A DNA stretch of 9,300 bases, taken from Chlamydiia bacterium (GTDB lineage: Bacteria; Chlamydiota; Chlamydiia; Chlamydiales; Simkaniaceae). The translations under genes and the position numbers were made by a program. Shown here piece after piece: positions 1 to 5,544 of the stretch; the stretch's first letter is position 1, and every line of letters begins with the position of its first letter. The notes under the pieces were generated by a model. It searched no databases and was not told the origin of the DNA. It saw only the letters and a program-made list of their open reading frames with translations. The DNA is taken from contig JAGROF010000126.1 of NCBI GenBank assembly GCA_020440405.1, forward strand, positions 1 to 9,300. Reading direction: 5' to 3'.

Positions 1-1040
1 AAAATGGGGTGGAAGAGAAAGGGCTTAAGATCTTTTCTTGAAAAGATGACATCACTCAAGCTTAGGAACTTCTTCGCAAATTTAGAAAATTTCTGGTGTT
101 TCCAGCCATAGAGCAGCATCCCCCAAGCCAGTTGCTTGGCAAAACCGAAAGTGGGAGTGATATAATGGTCAGAATTAAGGAAAGCTTTAGGAAGGTTGTC
201 CGCCTCTTGGAAAAGGTGGAGTCCACTCGTTCCACGAGGGTTGCATTCGATAGCATAGAGCTTTCCAGGGGCGACCTCAATAAAGTCAAAAGCGATTTGG
301 CCGGTGAACTGCTCTTTCTCAACGAAGGATTTCACCCAATTTTCGATAGCAGGGTGATCAATGGCTTCAAAATTGAGGCAGGCATTCCCATCAATTGAAA
401 AATCCACAGGGTAAGCGGTGTGAGCAGAGAGTTTTCCTTGGTGGCAGATGCTATACGAGCAGTATTTCTTTCCGTGAAGGTACTCTTGAGCGACTAAAGG
501 ATTTTGTGGATTGATTGTCACCTTGGGAGGCTTTCGAGAGGAGACTTTAAGAATCTTTTGAGCCGCACGTGAGTAACTAGGCTTTAAAATATAGGGAACA
601 TCTAGAGAGATGTTTTCAAGCTCTTCCTGAGAGTGGACAAGGTAGGATCGGGGGGTCTCAAACCCAAGGGAAAAAATCTTCTTATTAAACAGCCATTTGT
701 TGTGCAGCTGATCAAGGGTTTCATAATTTTCACAAAAAACAGTGCAATTTTCTGGAAAGCGGTGGATTCCTTTAGCTAAGCAAAAAATTTCCTCGAAAGT
801 AGGAATGACAAGATCGATGCGCTCTTGGGTGCAAATATCCACGAGGGCATTGATGAACCCTTCTGATTGAAATCGAGGACTGGGAACGATAAAATTTTTC
901 TTTACGGCATTGGAGTGACGGCACACATGAAATGGAGAGGTTTCTGCAACAAACACCTCATGCCCCTTTTCATGAAAACGTCTGGCCAGATCCACAGCAA
1001 AAAGAGAACGGCCACCTGTGAGTAGAATTTTTTTATGAAT
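1..1040 (-). CDS. ATP-grasp ligase-like protein (3' end cut by window edge)
   Basis: The minus strand is open for 346 codons from 1040 to the left edge without a stop, so the C-terminus is missing. The N-terminus (KKILLTGGRSLFAVDLAR, residues 3-20) is a Rossmann-like pre-ATP-grasp domain with a GG turn. An ATP-grasp fold follows: YILKPSYSRAAQK (150-162) is the ATP-binding lysine strand and loop, and IECNPRGTSG (264-273) is the metal-binding E-x-N-P-R motif near the end of the domain. Family members join a carboxylate to an amine or thiol through an acyl-phosphate; carbamoyl-phosphate synthase large subunit and biotin carboxylase share the fold. The substrate cannot be read from sequence. The frame is closed upstream by TGA and holds no usable ATG, GTG or TTG before the conserved LLTGG strand. 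The likely start is ATT at 1040-1038, five bases after a GAGG Shine-Dalgarno sequence. The gene is divergent from the UgpB-like gene. The ATP-grasp assignment is solid; the exact function is unknown. Confidence 0.82.
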   Translation of the reverse strand, partial: MHKKILLTGGRSLFAVDLARRFHEKGHEVFVAETSPFHVCRHSNAVKKNFIVPSPRFQSEGFINALVDICTQERIDLVIPTFEEIFCLAKGIHRFPENCTVFCENYETLDQLHNKWLFNKKIFSLGFETPRSYLVHSQEELENISLDVPYILKPSYSRAAQKILKVSSRKPPKVTINPQNPLVAQEYLHGKKYCSYSICHQGKLSAHTAYPVDFSIDGNACLNFEAIDHPAIENWVKSFVEKEQFTGQIAFDFIEVAPGKLYAIECNPRGTSGLHLFQEADNLPKAFLNSDHYITPTFGFAKQLAWGMLLYGWKHQKFSKFAKKFLSLSDVIFSRKDLKPFLFHPI

Positions 1041-1141
1041 AATTACCTCATACCCTAGAGAAGGTCTCTTAAAATCTCACTATACGGATTGGGGAATTAT
1101 TCGTAATGCCAAAAATTCAAAAAGATGTTAGGCTGATTCGC
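1041..1141. promoter_or_regulatory. Divergent intergenic promoter region
   Basis: This short spacer lies between the ATP-grasp gene (minus) and the UgpB-like gene (plus), so both promoters should be here or just inside the genes. A TAAAAT at 1070-1075 could be a plus-strand -10 box. TATAGT on the minus strand (complement of 1079-1084) could be a -10 box for the ATP-grasp gene. Neither has a good -35 partner. A GAGG Shine-Dalgarno sequence (complement of 1046-1049) sits upstream of the ATT start. A two-codon ATG-AGG-TAA reading frame overlaps that ribosome site on the minus strand. The promoter calls are weak inferences. Confidence 0.3.
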
Positions 1142-2443
1142 ATGAAATGGTTAGTTGCTGGAATTTTTTTCCTTTTTTCTTATGGAGTGTCTGCAAAAGA
1201 CATTGAACTGTGGCATGCGCTTGATGGGTTTCTAGAGGAAAAGCTTTCTGAACTTGTAGAAGAGTTTAATGCCCAAGGAGGCCATCCTCGGATTCAACTA
1301 GTTCAGAAAGAGAATTACAAAGTCGTTTATGAAGAGGGGATCGCTGCTCACCGCCAAGGGAGAGGACCACAGATTTTGCAGGTATATGAAGTTGCAACGC
1401 TGTCGATGATGCTCGATGAGAAGACCTATATTCCTGTTGGGGACCTCATGCAAAAATACCATTACCGTTTTGATCCCGATGTTTATATTGATGTCGTCAG
1501 GAAGTTTTATTCTGCCCCCAATGGCCAAATGCTCTCTCTTCCTTGGAACGTTTCAACGGGAGTTCTCTACTATAATAAGAGAGCTTTTGTTGAGGCTGGG
1601 CTGGACCCTGAATCTCCTCCACGCACTTGGCCTGAAGTCGAAAGGGCAGCTAAAGCATTGAAAAAACAGAGGTATATTGGTTTTACGACAGCATGGCCTG
1701 TTGCCTACCATCTAGAACATGTTTGTTGTTGGCACGACCTTCCCTATGCTACGCAGCAAAATGGATTCTTGGGACTTGGAGCACGTCTGCTGTTTCATCA
1801 AGGGGAAGTGAAGTTTCATTTGAAAAAAGTAGCGGAGTGGAGTCGGAAAGGGCTTTTCTCTTATAGTGGCCGTTATGCTGTAGAGCCCGAGCGTCGTTTT
1901 GCTGAAGGGGAATGTGCCATCCTCCTTCAAGGTTCAAATCGTTTGCCCATTCTCAAAAAGCAGTGTGATTTTGAGATTGGAGTCGGAAGTACTCCTTACT
2001 GGCCCCATTTAATTGACCAGCCAGCTAACCTCAATATTGGGGGCGCTTCATTTTGGGTTATGAAAGGGTTTAGTGAAGAAGAGTACCGGGGCATTGCTGC
2101 TTTTTTTGCCTTCCTGTCTTCGCCCGAAGTGCAGGCAGCATGGCACCAGTCGACGGGGTATCTTCCTATTACCGATGCGGCCTACTATCTGACAAAGAAA
2201 AAAGGGTTTTATGAAACCCACCCTGCGGCGGAGATTGCGGTCTTAGAAGTTTTACGCAATTCCCCTACCGAGCATTCCTTTGGCATGCGTCTCGGGAATT
2301 ATGTGGAAGTTCGAGAGGTGATCACAGACCATCTTGAAAAAGCATTTTCCGGAGAGGAAACAGCGGAAGAAGCATTGAATCGTGCTGCGATAGAAGGGAA
2401 CCGTCTTCTTGAAGCCTTCGAAAAAGACCATAAGCCTAGATAG
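1142..2443 (+). CDS. ugpB: UgpB-like sn-glycerol-3-phosphate ABC transporter substrate-binding protein
   Basis: This is a periplasmic solute-binding protein of the extracellular family 1 fold, and it tracks E. coli UgpB along its whole length. Landmarks, numbered from the upstream ATG at 1106, are ILQVYEV (90-96), VLYYNKRAF (153-161), AGLDPESPPRTW (164-175), NIGGASFWVM (310-319), WHQSTGYLPIT (346-356) and MRLGNYVEVR (394-403). From recalled E. coli UgpB, Y71, E95, S150, W197, S277, Y352 and R395 sit at ligand-contact positions. The second binding-site tryptophan of E. coli (four residues after YASG in its sequence) aligns with alanine 200 here. The ATG at 1142 is preferred because it starts a textbook signal peptide (MKWLVAGIFFLFSYGVSA, cleavage before KDIEL); starting at 1106 would add 12 residues, several of them charged. 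No ugpA, ugpE or ugpC gene lies in the window, so partner permeases must be elsewhere. The TAG stop lies inside palindromic element A. Glycerol-3-phosphate or its phosphodiesters are the likely ligands. Confidence 0.88.
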   Translation: MKWLVAGIFFLFSYGVSAKDIELWHALDGFLEEKLSELVEEFNAQGGHPRIQLVQKENYKVVYEEGIAAHRQGRGPQILQVYEVATLSMMLDEKTYIPVGDLMQKYHYRFDPDVYIDVVRKFYSAPNGQMLSLPWNVSTGVLYYNKRAFVEAGLDPESPPRTWPEVERAAKALKKQRYIGFTTAWPVAYHLEHVCCWHDLPYATQQNGFLGLGARLLFHQGEVKFHLKKVAEWSRKGLFSYSGRYAVEPERRFAEGECAILLQGSNRLPILKKQCDFEIGVGSTPYWPHLIDQPANLNIGGASFWVMKGFSEEEYRGIAAFFAFLSSPEVQAAWHQSTGYLPITDAAYYLTKKKGFYETHPAAEIAVLEVLRNSPTEHSFGMRLGNYVEVREVITDHLEKAFSGEETAEEALNRAAIEGNRLLEAFEKDHKPR

Positions 2444-2599
2444 TGTCATCAGATACTCTATGCTGTTTTTGGCCTTTCTATGGAAAACTTCCGCGTTGCC
2501 CTGCTTCAAGAGCCCATCTGGGGCTCTTTCCATCGGGCGCCTTGAATTTTTCTCAAAGAAAGCCCCCTCCCAGCAAAGATTATTTGACGACACTATCTA
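2437..2599. mobile_element. Palindromic MITE-like element A (163 bp)
   Basis: The outer 22 bases at each end (2437-2458 and 2578-2599) are inverted repeats differing at 3 positions; their core is TAGATAGTGTC / GACACTATCTA. Complementarity continues inward with gaps (TGCTG, TTTCT, GAAAA and GCCC blocks) to a perfect 8-bp apical stem at 2508-2528. The centre of the outer repeats (2518) coincides with the centre of that loop, so the whole unit folds into one long imperfect hairpin. Both ends are TA, as expected if an IS630/Tc1-type transposase inserted it at a TA and duplicated it. No protein is credible inside. The element overlaps the end of the UgpB-like gene and contributes its final Arg codon and TAG stop. 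The palindrome is seen directly; mobility is inferred. Confidence 0.7.
2508..2528 (+). terminator. Apical hairpin, possible terminator of the UgpB-like gene
   Basis: AAGAGCCC (2508-2515) pairs perfectly with GGGCTCTT (2521-2528) around the loop ATCTG. The stem is GC-rich and followed by only three T residues on the plus strand before a C. It lies about 65 bases after the UgpB-like stop and could help end that transcript. Its exact placement at the centre of element A suggests it belongs to the element first. As a rho-independent terminator it is weak because the U-tract is poor. Confidence 0.35.
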
Positions 2600-2600
2600 A

Positions 2601-2659
2601 AGCGAAACTATAAGAAAAGAACAAGCTACATTCACCAACTTATTTTTCAGAAATGGTAT
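2601..2659 (+). repeat. Partial copy of repeat element B (right half)
   Basis: Bases 2614-2659 match 7082-7127 at 43 of 46 positions without a gap; the shared core begins GAAAAGAACAAGCTACATTC. A further AGCGAAA at 2601-2607 matches 7055-7061, with the DNA between shortened by an internal deletion. This corresponds to the right arm of element B; the left arm is absent. It begins right after element A and its last base is the first base of the PNPOx-like gene's stop codon on the minus strand. Confidence 0.75.
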
Positions 2660-3285
2660 CAAGGTTCCACTTGAGTGCAAACCCAATCTTCTTTGTCTAG
2701 ATGCGCCACTTCCTTTGTAGGAAAGGAGCGGCGGTTGACTTGAAAGAAAATGATACGCTCGGGTTTGAGATGGTAACCTCTGAAAGTTGAAGGGCAGGGA
2801 ATATCTTTGGGATATTCCGTTTGGAGCTGTTTTTTTCGGATTTCTAAAGCTTCAGGAGACTCCAAAGGCTCTCCTTTACGTGAAGAGAGGAAGGTAAGTT
2901 TCATGAAACGGGGCATCTGCTCCCATGCTTTTTCCGCTTCTTCCTGGGGAACCGAATGGACAACTCCATCCACGCAAAGTTGGCGGTGGGTATGGGGGAG
3001 ATAGAAGTTAAGGGAAGCATGGGGGTTTAATGAGAGGTGCTGAACTTTTTCTGTTTGTGCATGGGTAAAAAAGAGGGCTCCCTTTTTCTTACTGAAGTGG
3101 GTGACTTCAACCATTCTTGCATGAGGGTTTCCTTCAGCATCGACCGTTGCTAAAGAGGCAAACTTAAAAAAGCGCCCTTCTGTGCGTTCTTTTTCCTCTT
3201 TAAACCAAGCATTGACTTTCGTCACAGGATGAGGGTCCTTGGCAAAAAGAGTGACAGAGCATAAGAGAAGGAAGATCCATTTCAT
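2659..3285 (-). CDS. Exported PNPOx-fold (pyridoxamine 5'-phosphate oxidase-like) flavoprotein
   Basis: This 208-residue protein has the split-barrel flavin-binding fold of pyridoxamine-phosphate oxidases. Matching segments are FASLATVDAEGNPHARMVEV (about 42-61), LFFTHAQTEKVQHLSLNPHA (71-90), FYLPHTHRQLCVDG (93-106) and the C-terminal FRGYHLKPERIIFFQVNRR, then W and a final EP. Classical PdxH makes pyridoxal phosphate in the cytoplasm using FMN and oxygen. Two things differ here. First, the N-terminus (MKWIFLLLCSVTLFAK) is a convincing signal peptide, so the product is probably exported. Second, substrate-contact positions of PdxH are not kept: the R-L-H-D-R motif near the C-terminus reads RRSFPTKEV, and the Y-x-x-x-R-P-x-x-S region reads AWEQMPRFM. 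A different flavin-dependent or cofactor-binding role is likely, so I do not call it pdxH. Its 3' end touches repeat B'; it is divergent from the hydrolase gene, 56 bp from the preferred start. No strong Shine-Dalgarno sequence is visible. Confidence 0.8.
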   Translation of the reverse strand: MKWIFLLLCSVTLFAKDPHPVTKVNAWFKEEKERTEGRFFKFASLATVDAEGNPHARMVEVTHFSKKKGALFFTHAQTEKVQHLSLNPHASLNFYLPHTHRQLCVDGVVHSVPQEEAEKAWEQMPRFMKLTFLSSRKGEPLESPEALEIRKKQLQTEYPKDIPCPSTFRGYHLKPERIIFFQVNRRSFPTKEVAHLDKEDWVCTQVEP

Positions 3286-3341
3286 CCCATTATCTTACTT
3301 TTCGTTTTCTTTTTTTTTCAATAAGTGTTTTGATGGGCTTC

Positions 3342-4052
3342 ATGAACACAACAACGATCGAGTACACCCATCAGAATGCTACACTAGAGGCCTTTTTGGC
3401 ATGCGATTCTGTAAAGGGAAAACGGCCAACGATTTTGATCTTCCATGCGTGGAGAGGAAGGGATGAGTTTGTCATAGAAAAGGCACAATGGCTCGCTTCT
3501 CTTGGCTACACTGGTGTGGCCTTAGATATGTATGGGAAAGGTGTTTTGGGCTCTTCTGTGGAAGAGAATGGAAAGCTCATGGAGCCCTTTGTCAAGGATC
3601 GGAAGTTTCTTTTAAGCCGGATGGAAGCGGGACGTTTAGCCATTGAAAAACATCCTTCAGTCGATGCTACTCAAATGGGAGCGATTGGGTTTTGTTTTGG
3701 AGGGCTTTGTGCTCTTGACTTTGCGCGTAGCGGAGCCGATTTAAAAGGAGTCGTGAGTTTTCATGGATTATTAAATCCTCCTGGCTATCCTTGTCAGCCA
3801 AAAGGAAAGATTCTTGTTCTTCATGGGTATGAGGATCCTATGGTTCCTCCTGAGCAGCTCGCAGCATTTCAAGAAGAGATGACAGAGTCGGGAGCAGATT
3901 GGCAAGTTCATGCTTATGGAAAAACCCTTCATGCATTTACAAACCCTGCAGCCAATGATCCAAGCCTTGGAACCATCTATAACCCTACAGCTGAAAAGCG
4001 GGCGCTTCAATCCATGGAAAACTTTTTCAAGGAATTGTTCTACCAAGCATAG
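3342..4052 (+). CDS. Dienelactone hydrolase family protein
   Basis: This is an alpha/beta-hydrolase of the dienelactone hydrolase family, about 236 residues, close to the usual length. From the ATG at 3342 the nucleophile is Cys118 in GFCFGG, the acid is Asp165 in LHGYEDPMVP, and the base is His197 in GKTLHAFTNP. This Cys-Asp-His triad is the family's hallmark. The strand ILIFHAWRGRDEF (about 31-43) supplies the oxyanion region. Such enzymes hydrolyse lactones or esters; outside catabolic operons the true substrate is usually unknown, and nothing nearby suggests chloroaromatic breakdown. There is no signal peptide, so it is cytosolic. In-frame starts at TTG 3330 and ATG 3333 are possible; 3342 (MNTTTIEYTHQ) fits the family N-terminus best, but no start has a strong ribosome site. 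A T-rich tract precedes the gene. Its stop overlaps the convergent barrel-protein gene by 13 bp. Confidence 0.88.
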   Translation: MNTTTIEYTHQNATLEAFLACDSVKGKRPTILIFHAWRGRDEFVIEKAQWLASLGYTGVALDMYGKGVLGSSVEENGKLMEPFVKDRKFLLSRMEAGRLAIEKHPSVDATQMGAIGFCFGGLCALDFARSGADLKGVVSFHGLLNPPGYPCQPKGKILVLHGYEDPMVPPEQLAAFQEEMTESGADWQVHAYGKTLHAFTNPAANDPSLGTIYNPTAEKRALQSMENFFKELFYQA

Positions 4053-5083
4053 TACATCGTAACGATTCCAGAAATGAAGTCACCGGAGTTTCTTCCTGTA
4101 ATCGCAAACCATACTCCTGCTAGAAAGCCCATGTGATCGGAAGGGTTGTATTCAATTGCAGGGGCGCAACTGAGGTTGTCGTTTGAAGGGCCTCCAACAG
4201 AGGCGATCCCTCCAGTTGGTGTCCGCCCTTTGTGGCCTGAGAACGTACTATGGTTTTGATAGGTATAAGCTAAGTCAACTGCCAAGACCCATTTTTGGGT
4301 AAAGCTGAGCTCAATCGAAGTATCAATGGCAATTTTATTTCCTGGACGGACTTTTCCTCTTGTATCAATTCCTCCTCCATAGGCATTGAATCTTTGGACC
4401 TGTACGCGTGCGGTGGGGAAGGCATAATTCATGGAAAGGCGCCAAGCAAAGGGGTGGGTTGTGACCCACCAAAACACTTTGGAGACGTTTAAGGAAAGAT
4501 TTGTAAAGTAAGCGCCAGCTCCCGTTGCATCGACTCCATTTTTCTTCGGATTAAGCTTTTCATATCTCCCGGTGGGGACTGTTTCTGTCACTGTCATGCG
4601 GACCGCAGGCTTATAGGGAGATTCTTTCAGCAGCTGGATGCCCCATTCAAAGGAGGTGTCTCCCCAATAGAAAAAATCTTGGTCGCCTTTACTGTTATAG
4701 AACCCCTGAGCCGTAATGGTGAAATCTAGCCAAGAGAACCATCCCATTTGAAAAAGGCATAGGGGATTTACAGTCCAGAGATCTGTTTGGTTCACCGATT
4801 TCCGATTTCCATTGAATTCAGCAAACGTATTGGTGACAAAGAGATAGGGCTGAACCACAAACATTCCTGGAGGGACATTATGCGCAGAAGGGGTCAATAA
4901 AGGACCTGCATACCAGGGGTTAAACATTTTTCGGGCAATATCAAAGTCTTTTTGCGCCTGGGTCAGTTGCTCATCTACGGTCGATATTGGAGGGGGCTGT
5001 TTAGGAAGCTCCTGAGGTTTTCCTTTTTCTAGAGCGACTATGGTTGAAGTGAGAAGCAGAAATCCCAATAGTATCTTTCGCAT
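4040..5083 (-). CDS. Predicted outer-membrane beta-barrel protein (MetA-pathway/transporter-like)
   Basis: This 347-residue protein begins with a signal peptide (MRKILLGFLLLTSTIVA), followed by a Pro/Gln-rich linker (about 22-37) and a short helical stretch (DEQLTQAQKDFDIARKMF). The segment NPWYAGPLLTPSAHNVPPGM (55-74) resembles a block I recall from barrel proteins of Legionella, Coxiella and environmental chlamydiae. The rest alternates polar and hydrophobic residues with many aromatics (FAWRLSMNYAF, KWVLAVDLAYTYQN, GFLAGVWFAITGR), typical of beta-strands. The last residue is an aromatic, Trp, in VTMYYAW, as expected for recognition by the Bam assembly machinery, which usually sees a terminal Phe. 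A porin-like or phenol-degradation MetA-type channel is the best guess; the substrate is unknown. The start is supported by AAGGA seven bases upstream. It is divergent from the small gene at 5170. Confidence 0.78.
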   Translation of the reverse strand: MRKILLGFLLLTSTIVALEKGKPQELPKQPPPISTVDEQLTQAQKDFDIARKMFNPWYAGPLLTPSAHNVPPGMFVVQPYLFVTNTFAEFNGNRKSVNQTDLWTVNPLCLFQMGWFSWLDFTITAQGFYNSKGDQDFFYWGDTSFEWGIQLLKESPYKPAVRMTVTETVPTGRYEKLNPKKNGVDATGAGAYFTNLSLNVSKVFWWVTTHPFAWRLSMNYAFPTARVQVQRFNAYGGGIDTRGKVRPGNKIAIDTSIELSFTQKWVLAVDLAYTYQNHSTFSGHKGRTPTGGIASVGGPSNDNLSCAPAIEYNPSDHMGFLAGVWFAITGRNSGDFISGIVTMYYAW

Positions 5084-5169
5084 GCATTAATCCTTATTGA
5101 AAATAGACTAAAAAGTATTCTATCGGGTAAAGAAAAAAATAGGAAGAAGAAATTATTTATAGGGTTAAA
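5084..5169. promoter_or_regulatory. Divergent A+T-rich intergenic region
   Basis: These 86 bases separate the barrel-protein gene (minus) from the small gene leading to rimO (plus), so each needs a promoter here. The region is very A+T-rich with an A7 run near 5133-5139. The ribosome sites are clear: AAGGA for the minus gene, and AGGG at 5161-5164 with a 5-base spacer for the plus gene. No -35/-10 pair with good spacing could be picked by eye. Confidence 0.35.
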
Positions 5170-5511
5170 ATGTCAGACGTTGGTGGAGTGCAAGGGGGAG
5201 GGGAACCACATCACTATTCCAAAGAAGAACTTGAAAGATATCATCAAGATTATCAGAAAGGGTTGGATCTTTTTCAGAAATCTTTTGAGGAATATAACAA
5301 ACCCGATGTGGAGTTTCATAAGAAGGAGCAGCTGAAAAAGGTGATGGATGAGGCGCTTCAAGTCATGAATGAAACAGCTTGTGTGGCCCTGAAAGAGGGG
5401 AAGGTGGCAAATGATAAGCAGCTCAATACCGATTATCAAGATTTCATCAAGAATCCCACGCCCGAAGCACAGAAAAAAGTCGCAGACGATATCAAAGCGC
5501 TCTCGGATTGA
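5170..5511 (+). CDS. Small helical protein of unknown function
   Basis: I do not recognise this 113-residue protein. It opens with a Gly-rich tail (MSDVGGVQGGGEPHHYS), followed by charged, predicted helical segments (about 18-45 and 48-80) rich in Lys, Glu, Asp and Gln, then TPEAQKKVADDIKALSD at the end. There is one cysteine (CVALKEG), no signal peptide and no membrane segment, so it is a small soluble cytosolic or secreted protein. A well-placed AGGG ribosome site supports translation from 5170. It lies 33 bp upstream of rimO on the same strand and is probably co-transcribed with it. The flexible Gly/Ser N-terminus followed by helices would be compatible with a type III secreted protein or a chaperone, but nothing in the sequence proves either. 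Confidence 0.7.
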   Translation: MSDVGGVQGGGEPHHYSKEELERYHQDYQKGLDLFQKSFEEYNKPDVEFHKKEQLKKVMDEALQVMNETACVALKEGKVANDKQLNTDYQDFIKNPTPEAQKKVADDIKALSD

Positions 5512-5544
5512 TATAAATTAAAGGATCAGGGTAATCTTTATGCC

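Noticed and set aside
96..398. Plus-strand 100-codon frame in the first 400 bases
   Set aside because: It lies opposite the ATP-grasp coding frame, whose motifs (E-x-N-P-R) fall in this same stretch on the minus strand.
2252..2593. Minus-strand 113-codon frame opposite the end of the UgpB-like gene
   Set aside because: It is a shadow of a well-supported gene that continues into the palindromic element; it shows no motif or signal.
2409..2600. Plus-strand 63-codon open frame across element A
   Set aside because: It starts inside the UgpB-like gene in another frame and covers only the palindrome; there is no ribosome site and no protein-like pattern.
2659..3285. Calling the PNPOx-like gene pdxH
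   Set aside because: The signal peptide and the missing substrate-binding residues make pyridoxal phosphate synthesis doubtful.
3303..3319. T-rich run upstream of the hydrolase gene as a terminator
   Set aside because: No stem precedes the T-run on either strand, so it does not form a rho-independent terminator; it is probably a promoter-type A/T tract.
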